Shown: positions 11,541 to 22,689 of the stretch, piece by piece
Numbering within the stretch: position 1 is the stretch's first letter
Layout: each line of letters starts with the position of its first letter
Assembly: GCA_014905825.1 (NCBI GenBank)
Contig: JACGCN010000017.1
Span: 186,001-250,000, forward strand
DNA from: Lyophyllum atratum
Taxonomy: Eukaryota > Basidiomycota > Agaricomycetes > Agaricales > Lyophyllaceae
Direction: 5' to 3'
DNA length: 64,000 nucleotides
Made by a program: the position numbers and the translations under genes
The notes under the pieces: generated by a model
Seen by the model: the letters and a program-made list of their open reading frames with translations, nothing else
Told to the model about the DNA's origin: nothing
Database searches by the model: none

Positions 11541-14500
11541 TCATGCAGTCGCCGCCACCTGCACCACCGCCCTCGCCGCATTCAAATTCCCATACAGCGC
11601 CTGTCCCAGCGAGTCGCCTTCCAGCTTAATCACCAGCCCCTGCTCCGCCAAATACTTCGCATAGCGCCTCCAAGAATCCGCACCCTTCCCAACGCCTACC
11701 ACCCCTTCCTTCTCCTTCTGCGACCTCTTCCCCGCCTCCAGCGTCGTCAGATTGCCCACCACAAACAACCCCCTCCGCGCACGCGTGAGCCCCACATTCA
11801 GGCGGCGGCGATCCGCGAGGAACCCAATGTACCCGCCGGAGTTGTTGCGCACCGTCGAGAAGATGATGACTTCCTTCTCGCGGCCCTCGAACCCGTCAAC
11901 GGTCTTGATCTCGACGTTCGCGACCTGCATCGCACGCTGGTCGCCGAGCACGTCGCGGAAGCGCTGCCTGTACTTCGCATCGCGGTTGAAGAGTCGCGTC
12001 ATGAGGGAGATCTGCGCGACGTAGGGCGCAATGATGCCGATGTCGCGTCCCATGAGTTGCTACACACCGAAACGTAAACATACAGTAACGAGCGGTTGAC
12101 TGCACACGCACCGGATTATTGAGCAACAGATCCTCAACAATGCTAGCAACGATATGCGCCTCATTGAGGTTCACCCGGCTTCTCTCCTTCATAGATTCTG
12201 CGCCCTTGTGGTCAATGAAAATGACAGATGGCCGGTTCCCTGTGACGACGTTCGCTTGGAGGTGCTGGGAGCTCGGGGGAGACAGTCTTGAATGAACATT
12301 TCCGACATCGTCAACAGTACCGTCCTGAAGGGTGTGGTTGTAGAATTCGGAAGACGGGAAGCGCGATATTGCCGGATGCATACGGTATTGGGTATCGAGC
12401 ATGACTGACGGAACCACTGGTGAGCAGTATTGTCAGTTGGCCGTCTTCATACACCCAATATCTCAAACACACCTCCTTCCTGAGTCAGGCGCTCAAAGAG
12501 ACTGAGACCGAGCCCAAGCGCTTGTGCTTCGGGGCTTGTGATGACAGGTGGAAGTTGTTTGTGATCCCCAATGAGGGCTACATGTCGTGACTGGAGGGGG
12601 AGTTTATGGTTAGTGTCGATGAAGTCCATAGCTAACATAACACCTACCCCTTTCATTATCGGAATCAAGGATGCAGGCTCCGTTGACATGGAAGCCTCGT
12701 CCAAGAAGACAACAGGTAAATCCACGACCTTTAACGCCACGCATGCTGAAGTGATGCACGTCGTGCAAATCTAATCCCACAAATGAGCGTCCATTATATA
12801 GTAGGAAACACAACCAGTCTCACCACATCTGCAGCTGAAATAACATCCCTCAGCATCTCCTGGCGCATCGCATACTTCCTCGACCTCAACGTCCCAAGGC
12901 TCGCCTCCATCGCCAAAAGTGCCCTTGTCATATTCGCCGCCTTCTGCTGCATCCTAATCGTCTTCTGCTTCGCCACATCCGCAAGCCGGCTCTTCAGATC
13001 GTCCAGCTTCACGTTCAGTTGCTCCTCTTCCTTGATAAGGCGAAGAAGCGCGGGCGCGAGAGGGTGGCTCTCGAGCTTGTGATCTAGCGTATGCTGTATG
13101 AGGGAAGAGCGCACGTTGCTGCCGGACCCCACGCGGAGGGCCTTGACACCACAGGAAATTAGACCTTCCACCAAATTATCGACTGCCACATTGGTGTACG
13201 TGCACACTAATATTGCCTGCGGGACCTCAAAGTGGACCTGAAGGAATATGTTTCAAAGCGTCCAACAGCGGTATCGCGGGTAATATACCTTGAGTAGCTT
13301 GACAGCTTCGATGATAGTCTTGGTCTTCCCCGTCCCAGGCGGCTAAGTAGCGTAGATACAATCAGAATGCGACATGAAGAGTAGTAGAAAAGGACGTACA
13401 CCCTGCACAAGACAGATTCTCTGGCCAATCATAGTCGCCACCGCCCTCCTCTGCGTGTCATTTAATCCCTCCAAGACTGGGTCACCCTCCACCACTACCG
13501 GATCAACCTCCGCATACCTCCTCGCCCAGCTCTGAATCCTCATATCGTCCTTGAACGCGCCAAAGTCACTCGCCCCAGTCAAAGACTTCCCAACATGCTC
13601 CAGCTCCTCATGGGGGAGATACGCGACCTCGTCCGCTGCCTGCACTCCCACATGCTCATGCGGTTTCTCTGAGGGCTCGAACGTCCGCAGCAAAACGTCG
13701 CGGAGATGAGTACCCACCAAAACGGGCTGGGGATCGGCAGTACTTGCGGCTTCGAGAACCTGAGGATCCTGGTGGAGGTGGCCGATAGCCTCACGCATGC
13801 GTTCGTAGATGATATTGGAACGGCCGACGTCGAGACGCCATTGACCGTCGTCGACATTGAACATGTCAGCGAAAGATACTTTGATCTGGGAGGAGGTGGA
13901 CGAGACGACAGAGCCTTTGATCACTTTGTCGCCTTCAAGGAGGGGGTCAATACGGGATATAAGGACTTGGGTACCATTCCTGACTTGAGAGTTATGAAAG
14001 TACATTGTATAGATGAGATAACACGTACTCGAATCTATGGTCTGGGAGCGCCAGACCGGGACCTAGCGCAAAGGATGCGATTGGGCGTCCGAATTGATTT
14101 TCCTGCAGCCAATAGGCGGAAAGGTCGGTTAGACAGTAGCCTTCTTCCTTCAAACGATTCAGAGTCCAGCTTGAAAGACGCTCTTGAAGGACAGCTTCGG
14201 CGTCTGCCTGCTCAGCAGCAAGAAGTTTCAGGAAACTGCAGGGAATGTCAAAACAGGTGACAAATTGAGAAGAGGGGTCGCGTACCGGTCTTCATAGTTA
14301 TGTATCGCGTCATAAAACGGTTCTCCTTGTTGGACGCTGACCACAGGGGGCACTTTCCGTCTAATATATTTCTGTCGCTGGGCGGGTTGAGAATCAGGGG
14401 TGGCTGGAGGATTTCGTATGCGCGACGAGGCACGGAGACGCCAGTCGAAGCGTTCTTGCAGCTGGTGGGGGGTCTAGCGGATGAGGGGGTATATTGGATG

Positions 14501-14761
14501 TAGTTTGAAGCTGGTCCTCCTGAAGCCATTCCTCTTCAGCTGCTGTAAGCGTCGCCGAGACCCGTGGTCGCGTGAAAGCTGCACTACTGTAAAGCGCCTC
14601 TGTCTCGTAATCGGCCTTGTCACGAGCAGAGGTGGATAGTGATCGTCTCGCTTGAGTTGGACAAGTTGCAGACGCGAGAAAAAAATTGCGAATTCCTAGG
14701 TATGTATCATGCTGGCGAGTCTTGAGAGATCTTCTCGGCACAACGACCTTGTCCGCTGCAT
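11541..14761 (-). CDS. SF1 helicase of the IGHMBP2/SMUBP-2 (Upf1-like) type, probably mitochondrial
   Basis: An ATP-dependent DNA/RNA helicase of the Upf1-like SF1B group. Motifs in order: FGRPIASFALGPG near the N-terminal region, AAVATMIGQRICLVQG leading into the Walker A region, TYTNVAVDNL (motif Ia), VVFLDEASMS (II), ALIGDHKQLPPV (III), MLDTQYRMHP (IV), KTVDGFEGREKEV (V) and RLNVGLTRAR (VI). A charged insertion of about 100 residues sits between Ia and II, as in IGHMBP2. The best start is ATG at 14761: a 14-nt exon, a 52-nt intron, then an Arg/Ser-rich stretch ending RRSLSTSARD that looks like a mitochondrial presequence. As given, two homopolymers are one base too long for an open frame: A7 at 14679-14685 and G6 at 14467-14472. 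Helicase class is certain; the start and location are inferred. Confidence 0.85.
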
Positions 14762-14973
14762 TTCTTGCAGCAGCCCGGACTGAGGTTTGGGGAAAGAAAG
14801 CCAGGGCGACGACGAAGAGAGCGACTGGTTGCTCGAATGGAGAACTTGCGCGTTTAACTTTTTAGGAGAACTCAGAAAAGTCCCGTCACATGACCTCGCG
14901 ATTGACATAAAACGTGACTATGTACAATGCGTCCCGATCCGAAACTCTGGTATCCCATCAGACCCATGTCAAC

Positions 14974-15632
14974 CTACATATTTGACAACAGGAATATCGC
15001 CGAGATCCCCAAGAAGCCAGCTGTAATGACGGCGACCACTGCACCGCCAACAGGCAGGATAGCGACGAACGGTCCATCCCACGTACTCGGCAACTTCAAC
15101 GATGTCTGGTTTGCAGCGAGAGTGATGTTGGCTTCTTTTTTGCAGGTCGCGGCATACGCTATGTGCGAGCAATCATCAAGATGAGTTCCGAGGCGGTGAT
15201 AAGGGACGTACCACTCAGAACCGACGCTGACCCCACCCTGAAGTCCAGCTTCTGGTTAACTTCGATGAGTTTCGTGAACATGCATTGCTCGCAATTGAGG
15301 AGAGCAGCAACTGTCTCGGTTTTGCAGAGGCAGCGAGCATCGTCGTTGCAGGACTGGATGAGTGAGCTCGCAGTTGTGCAGTTGGTGACACACTAGACAA
15401 CCATCAGGATTGAAATAGCATCAGTGCTGGGTGGACTCACAGCAGTCTTGACCACACTGTTTGGGACGTCGAGCATCTGAGAGGTGGAAAAAACCTGTTT
15501 CCCAACGGTAATATTAAAGGCCATAGCTGGGACACAGTGAGCAGGTATTCGGGCAATAATAAAGTCTCATAATTGCTAGATACCTCGGCTTGCGAGCGCA
15601 AAGATGATGACAAAAGAGACAAAAGAGAACAT
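14974..15632 (-). CDS. Small secreted, Cys-rich, probably membrane- or GPI-anchored protein
   Basis: Four exons with three short introns give a protein of about 155 residues. It starts with a clear signal peptide (MFSFVSFVIIFALASRA). A Cys-rich core follows with the pattern CVTNC ... SCNDDARCLC ... NCEQC, eight cysteines resembling a CFEM-like arrangement. The tail is Asn/Thr-containing (NITLAANQTS) and ends in a hydrophobic segment (VGGAVVAVITAGF) up to the stop, consistent with a GPI signal or membrane anchor. Splice junctions keep one frame. I do not recognise a named family with certainty; a cell-wall or surface role is inferred. It is divergent to the SAP-domain gene across 236 bp. Confidence 0.65.
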
Positions 15633-15868
15633 GATGGGACCAGAAGAATGCGGACAGCAGCAAAAAAGAATGTGAAGCTGAGCGAGGAAAGCCTGCCAGA
15701 GGTAAGAACGGATAAGAAATGAAGGACGAGGAGGTGAGCGAGTAGATAGTAACGGCCTTGATGGACGTGGGACAAGATCATTCATCTGCCACAGGTCACG
15801 TGTGAAACGCGTAAACAACAGGCAACAGGGTCGGATGCGTGACCATTCTTCGTTTACTCCCTACCACC

Positions 15869-17196
15869 ATGGCACCCATATTCACAGGCGCTCTCATGCC
15901 CAAGAAGAAGTCCGAACTGCAGGACATTGCCATCGCCCTGCGGATTAGCGACCAGGGCACCAAGGACGAGATCCTCAACAGAATCAAAAAGCACCTAGAG
16001 CTTAACCCCGACCTCGAGGAGGACTCATCCTTTGCTGGTTTGTTTGGAAACAGGCGAAAGCGGAGTGTTCAACCACAAGGCTCTATCCCGAGGTGCGTTT
16101 ACACCTTATTTCCTGTATTTTGTTATCTTATCCTCCCATTTAGCGCACGTTCTGCCTCCATTACAGAGACAGCAAAACCAAGTTCGCGAGGTCGGCGCGT
16201 CGTGGCTCTCGATCCCGTGCGCGAGTTGACTCCTAATAACGATTTGCGCGATGTGTCCATGTTCTTGAAACACCCCGCGTCACCATTCGAATCGACACCG
16301 AATCAGTCACCCCGGCAGGATGTCGTTATCACACCTAGTAGCCTACCGCCGCTTCCACCTAGCCCAGCGAAAAGCCTCATGGAGCATATACCGGCGCCTC
16401 CCGATGTAGATGTCCTTGCGGCGAAGATCAAGGACAACGAACTATTGCGAAACAGCATGGAGATGCTGGAGCGCTTCCGAGCGGTGCGTGACGCGAAGCT
16501 CTTGTTCAAGCTCCTTCTGAGACATCTCACAGTTCCTATCCAACTCTCGGAATATTTGGTCTTTGACCGCTGTTGCAGAGATTCTTTATATCCTCGACAC
16601 CGTGATTCCGTGGAAAACCTACGAAGTAGGTCCTTCGTCAGAATGACCCGGTCCAAGCAGTTAACAATCCGTAGATTCCCCTGTATCAGTTGAACGATGA
16701 GCCTGTCAAGACTTTTGCACTACACTACCCACCTTGGGGAGTCTTCCAGACGTACGCGTTCTGGATGGTCATCCTTCACTGGGCACTGCCGACCCTCATC
16801 ATCCCCGCTATCGTGGGCAATCTAATCTCCTTCAACCCCAAAACCTCCCCGCGGCAGCAAATTTCCCCCGACGCGCCAGCGCCCTTCGATCCACTCACGG
16901 CCGCTATCATCCGCCTCGCAGCCCAAGTTGGCTACCCATTTGCGACCTTGGACGCGAAGGTGCAGGGCATAGATGTGCTGGGCTTCAGATGGCGGGTGTT
17001 GAACGCGTCAGTCGGCCTTGCTTTTGCGTTTGCAGAAGCCATTGCAGGAACTCCACAGGTGTTTGCGAAGACCCTCGTGACGGAACAGCGGCACGATCGT
17101 TTGCTAGAGGGTCCGCCCAATACCGGGACCCTGGGCATCAGGCGAAGGGCAATCATGTCAACTGAGAGCGTAGACGACGCCGACGAGGTTGATTAA
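15869..17196 (+). CDS. SAP-domain membrane protein of unknown function (apparent frameshift)
   Basis: Starts at MAPIFTGALMPKKKSELQ. Residues about 12-45 match a SAP motif (SELQDIAIALRISDQGTKDEI), a helix-extension-helix often used for DNA or chromatin binding. After a 51-nt intron (16093-16143) comes a Ser/Pro-rich linker, then hydrophobic segments (AEILYILDTVIPW, WMVILHWALPTLIIPAIVGNL, GLAFAFAEAIAG), so it is probably a nuclear-envelope or other membrane protein. Near 16520 the frame carrying RDAKLLFKLL and the frame carrying DISQFLSNSRNIW do not join. Restoring two bases in a GA repeat would join them, or an unrecognised intron is present. A further intron ends at 16674. Family unknown; domain call moderate. 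Confidence 0.6.
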
Positions 17197-17445
17197 AGAA
17201 GAGAGCTGATCTTTCCGATATTGACTTATTTATCTATTAGTTTTCCTGCTTTCTCTGCGCTATGCCATTTACGATATAATGACCTTCTTACTCCTTCTAT
17301 TCGTTCTTCTATTCAGCTTATCTCGCAGTGTACCAGTCTGTATACTACTTACATTAAACCGGGCCAGGACCGTGTTGTATTTTTGAATTTCATTACTTAC
17401 CTAAGCGCCTGCCATAACTTCTTCAACTTGCCTCTTGCCCTCCCC

Positions 17446-19282
17446 ATGTCCTCCAATGAGTCCCTCATTCGGGACTCGTTTCGCTCTGCCTCATCGCTGA
17501 TGGGCCTCCAGCTCTTCTCGCGTATCTTTACGTTCATCCTGAACCAAGCGATGTTCCGTATGGCGCCGCCCCGCGCATACGGGACCGCCGCAATACAATT
17601 CGAACTCCTGCTCAGCACAATCCTCTTCCTCAGCCGCGAAGGCGTGCGGAACGCGCTTCTTCGCGTCAAGAAAACCGGACCTGCCACACGCAACGTGTCG
17701 GTGCTGCCCATGCTCCTTGGGTTCCCGCTGGCCCTCGCGTCAGCTTACTTGTACGCGTATTTCGCTGGGAGTGATGTGAGGAGCCAGGAATACTTCACGG
17801 TGTCCATCGGGATCTATGCGCTCGCGGCGCTACTTGAGCTCATGAGTGAACCTATGCATAACTTGTACGACGCTCCAGTTATAGAAGCCTTGAAACTATC
17901 TTGATCGTCGACTTTCCAGAGCCATGTCGGAGCTTCGGACAGGGCTGCGCGTGAAGGCGGAGGGGCTTGGGATTACGAGCAAAACGCTGGTCACCTTCCT
18001 TGTTCTCGTGTACGATCTGAGGACCAGAGGGGACGGTTCCCTAGCGTTGGTGGCGTTTGCGGCAGGTCAATTGGCATATGGAGCGTCAGTCCTTGCTACC
18101 TACGTGGCGGCTTATGGTACGAGGTATATGTGGCTCAAACGACCCCCTCCCACTACCAAGTGCGTTTTCCGGTGAGGCATAGCTGTGTTTCAACCTGACC
18201 AGAACCGCAGTGGCAAACCAGCTCACTATTTCGATCCTGAAATATTTCGCCTTTCCTTAACGATGACCTCCCAATCCGTCATTAAGCACTTCCTGACGGA
18301 AGGCGACAAGTTGATCTTGTCGTGGTTTAGCCAGTTGCAGGACCAAGGTGGATACGCCGTAGCCGTCAACTACGGTGAGTTAACGACATATTCAAAGCTA
18401 TACGTCATCTTAAATCTGCAGCCAGGCTCCCTCGTCGCCCGAATCGTCTTCCAACCCATTGAAGAGGCCTCCCGTGGGTTCTTCTCCAAAGTCCTCGGAA
18501 ACACCTCCTCGACCTCAGGTCAGGACGCAAACCAAAAGGCAGGGCTGCAGCAAAGCGCCACTGCCCTGGTGTCGCTCCTCTCTGTCCAAGCCGCTTTCTC
18601 CGCTGTCCTCCTTGTTTTCGGAACCGCCTACATCCCAATATTCTTGCAGATCCTGCTTCCTCGGCAGTATCTCGTCACTAGCGCTCCACAGGTCCTGTCT
18701 GCGTGGGTGTGGTACATCCCCGTGCTCGCCTTTAATGGTGAATTGGAGGCCTTTTTGTCCAGTGTTGCCACGCCCCGTGACCTCAACAACCAGAGCCGGT
18801 GAGTCCATACTGACTCCAGAATCTTCGGTCTACTGATATGACAGGGCAGATGGATGGCCGCTTTTTCCGTGATTTACATTATGGCCGCTGTAACCTTCTT
18901 CAGGCTGGGTCTGGGCGATGCAGCCTTGGTGTACGCCAACATCTTGAACCTCTCCGTGCGTATCATATACACCGCCACTTTCATCACTTCTTTCTTTGCA
19001 CGTCGTGGTGCCCGACAGCTGCTGCAATGGAAAGCGGTTCTACCCAGCACACCACTTCTCCTCAGCATCAGCGTCTCAGCTATACTGATCAAGATAAGCG
19101 GAAATCTGCTCAAGATCGAGACAATGACGAACAACGCAGGGAGGATCAGCCTCACACGGACACCAGTCTTGCTCCACATCGGGGTAGGAGCTATACTGGG
19201 CCTAGCAAATGTGGGTGTGTGGTGGATATCCTCAGGTCGCCATCTATCAATCCCGCGAGGACAGCACCCAAAGTCCCAATAA
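17446..19282 (+). CDS. RFT1: Rft1 family protein (Man5GlcNAc2-PP-dolichol translocation)
   Basis: A polytopic ER membrane protein needed for N-glycan precursor assembly, long proposed to help flip Man5GlcNAc2-PP-dolichol. The N-terminus SLIRDSFRSASSLMGLQLFS and the MFRMAPPRAYG/FELLLSTILFLSREGVR region are typical of Rft1. About ten hydrophobic helices follow. Five exons with short introns join in frame, including MHNL-AMSEL, TTN-GKPAHYFDPEI, NYG-SLVARIVFQPIEE and NQSR-WMAAFSVIYIM. The length is about the family's usual 500-550 residues. The ATG chosen starts directly at the conserved N-terminus. It lies 250 bp downstream of the SAP gene and convergent with FIG4; only 36 bp separate the stop codons. 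Confidence 0.9.
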
Positions 19283-19318
19283 AAATGTACATTATACCCT
19301 ATCATATCCTACATACCC

Positions 19319-22300
19319 TCAACGAAGATCTGCGGTTCCCCCAAGCCATCTCTCGTAGTTAAAGCTGACGGGAAACCCTTCGCCCTGCTTGCCATTCAGA
19401 TACTGCATGTGGCCGCGCTCAACATATGATAGGAACTCTTTCGGAACCTCGTCTGGCCAGTCAGGCGTCTCCCCCATCGCCGTTCGTATAGCCATAGAGT
19501 ACACCTCCAAGTCCTTCCGCTCGCCCATCGTGGTCGGCGCGTCCAGAAGCTCCTGGCACTGGTCGATGTAACTGTTGCATACGCACGAGGTCAGTCAACA
19601 GGAAGACGACTCATAACTGTGTACACGGGGCGACGCACCCTTGGTATTCTGCCACCTCGTTGTCCGAGACCGTTGGCTCCAAGAGCTGCTTCGCTATTGC
19701 CTCCGTCGAGTGTCGGTCCAGCTCGGGAACAACCACACCGCCCTTCGGGACTGGCCAGGTGGAAGGTTTGGGTGTTTTCTTGGGGGCCGAGTTTGGATGG
19801 GATGACATCCACCGGCGCACGCCCTGCACGACGCTAGTGAATTCGACTCAGTTATATACAAGAGGCCGCGTAGTCATTGAGTTACTCACCTCGGATTGTG
19901 GGAGCTGTTCCTATGCCCATGGGCCTCGAACGGGCTATGGTTCATATCTTTCGCCGTCTTCCTGTACAGCCGACACATTTAAGCGTTGATCGAAAAGTGC
20001 TCGATGGGTATGTAACGCACCCAGGAAGTTTGAGCGTGCTATTCATCGAATACGCAAAATGCTTCCCCAGCGACGTGAACAGCAGCGGCCGATAATACTC
20101 CACCCAAAAGTCGCCCTTCTGCGTCATGAATTCCCGAAGCGCCTTATCGCATTCCTCCACGCGGTATGCCTGCTCGAGGTGTTCTTCGCGGAACCACTTT
20201 TGGTAGCCGCCCCTGACGGGTGGACCAGTGATAGTGCGCTCGCCTTGGACGCCTAGGAACAGGTTGATCGCCGTTTGCTTATCCGCATCTACAAATCGCC
20301 GTGAGTATCATACCTCAACCACGGAGATGACCACGGATGAAACTGACCCAGAAGGGAGTTCGTATAGAAGCGCCGAATATTCTCGATGATGTCCCGCGAA
20401 TGGCTGTTCCAATGCGGCATACGCCGATACGTCTCCACACGGTTGACGAGTGCACTTCCCGTATATTGCAACGCGATCGCTGGATCCAGCATCTCGCTCA
20501 GCAAGCTATACCAATGGGTCGACTAAAACGAACTTACTGTCGCCATGATCGTGGTACATCTCCGTTAACATATTCACCGCATCCGAATCAAAGGCCAAAT
20601 TCGGGCTGTCCACCACGCCCAGGGCGTACAGCTGGTGCCCCAGCGCCCGCTTGCCAAACACAAACTGCGCAGCATTCGTGCGGTCCAAGCAGTCGACGCA
20701 GTTCGTCCGACATATGCCGTTCTGCAACGAAATCGTGTGTCGCCAAGGAGCACTTTGACATGCCGGATGAGGGACGGAAATAAGTAGGCTTGGTGGAGGC
20801 GCTTACCCGTCTTCGTTCTGGAGGAAATGGGAATACGGTTCGGAGCCGGAGTGGAAGAAGCCGGTCATTTGTATTGACTCCTCCGCTATATCCTCCAGGT
20901 AACTTATCACATCCTGCGTTTTCCTAACCAGTCACGTTAGCAAGTTTGTAACAACACGAGCGCTATGATTTACTCTTTGTATGCGCGAGACATATCCCAT
21001 GCCCGATAAACCATCTTTTTCTCGCGGGGGAGAAACTGATTGAGATACCGGACGCATTGCGTGTACTCGTCTAGGAGTTTCGATTCCCTGGGCACAGGTT
21101 CGCGCCGTTTGATGAGATTCAAGATCGTGACAGGGGCGCCGTATCGTTGGAAAATGTCATCGAAGTGCCGCGACGCAGCTGAAAAAAATGGGTCCACCAC
21201 ACTGACTATGCAGCGTAAGCCTTTGTCTGGGCAAAGTCGAGCAGCGCTTACTTTCAATGGGCGGCTTCGGGCTCATGCTGTTGGTTTCTTGGGTCCAATA
21301 AATGGGAATACTGCCTCGATACTACGACTTTTATGTCAGACCTCGCTCAGGTAGGTCGATACAGACGTCTCACCTGCACATAGCTAGTGAAATTCGGACT
21401 AGGACGGCGTCCAGGGTACTTGGAAGACCCTTCAGGACGTGCTGGATAGTAGAAAGGCGTAGTCAAAGCTTCCGCAACAATTTGCTCAGTCTCTACTTCG
21501 TTCGCAACATTTCCCTGGAGACAAATATCTCAGTTTGCAGTAAAGTGGTATAGAAGATGAGCTGACCTCATCGTTGACTCCTCGCTTCAGGTAACGAGCA
21601 CCAGCAAAGTGACGAGACCTCCTAGCAATCAGGGTGACAAAGATGACGCGACCCAAAACGGTTAGTTCTGTACGAGAACATGTCAAAACATCGAACAAAG
21701 AAAATGCGCGAAGGCGTACTGGCTTGATCCACATGGCCATGTACCAAAGGAAGTAGCCAATGTGGGCTCAAAGAAGGCCTGTCTTGGTTCGAGAAAGGAG
21801 CAGAGAGGAGATGGAAATTCCATGCAAATCGATCGGTGAACGGCCAATTGCCATGTGCTGGCCGACTTGACCCGGTGAGATTGTGTTGCAAAGTGGATGT
21901 CAGGTCGTACGTATAACTTGTTTCCTTGTTAGCTTTCAATTGCACCTAAGGATAGAGAAGCCCACCAACCTGAAGTAAAAGTTCTTGGACATATCAACCT
22001 GCTTGAAGATGTTCATAAGACGCTGCTCTTCCGCGGGTTTTTCAATTTTGTGATTGAAGCAGACGGGAACAATGTCGGTGTTTTCGCAGTGGTAGAGATA
22101 GTGGCCTCCAAGTAGGGCGACAACCGAGCGCTTGGAGATCAGAATCATGTACCAGCCAGCAGTAAATCGAATGAAGCCTATCATAGCCTCCACATTAGGA
22201 CAAATTGGTATGGTCAAGACCAAGCGCACCAGCAATTCCAAAGACCACTCGAGCCTTGCCTAAACCACCAGACGCGCGATTTCCGTCGTCCAGCATCTTC

Positions 22301-22566
22301 AGCATGGCACTCATTTGCTTCCCAGTATACTCGGCTTCATCTTCGACGATAGTCAGTTCGTCGTGGGTGGTGCGGTCGATCTTGATGATACGGTGCCTGG
22401 AGTCGGCGGCATTGGAGGCTATTATGAAGAAACGCAATCGGTTCTCATAGAGGATGAACTTGTTGAAGGCTGGGGATATACGTGGCGGTAGGATCTGGGA
22501 AGTTGCGGCAGGTTGTGTTACGGGTATACTAGCAGAGAGTTCAGATGTTGAGTCGTCCAGCGTCAT
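19319..22566 (-). CDS. FIG4: SAC-domain polyphosphoinositide phosphatase, Fig4 type
   Basis: Dephosphorylates PI(3,5)P2 and acts with Fab1/Vac14 at the vacuole or late endosome. Many exons on the minus strand. Recognisable blocks in order: [81 protein letters not shown] joined to [55 protein letters not shown] and the catalytic SAC motif [12 protein letters not shown] (CX5R). The C-terminal part ends at 19319. Start taken as [11 protein letters not shown] at 22566, which keeps about 120 bp to the divergent RBR gene; an in-frame upstream ATG region to 22710 would overlap that gene. Confidence 0.9.
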
Positions 22567-22689
22567 GACATTCGTGAAGGGCGTGGTGGCACACGGTTCG
22601 GATGGTGGGCCGGATTCGGAAGCGACGCGATGGATCACGTGAATCCCCCTGAATAGCTTTCCGCAAGTTGGTATGTTTCTTTGTTCACG
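22567..22689. promoter_or_regulatory. Compact bidirectional promoter between FIG4 and the RBR ligase gene
   Basis: The two start codons are divergent and only about 123 bp apart, so both promoters must overlap here. No TATA box is obvious. Confidence 0.45.
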
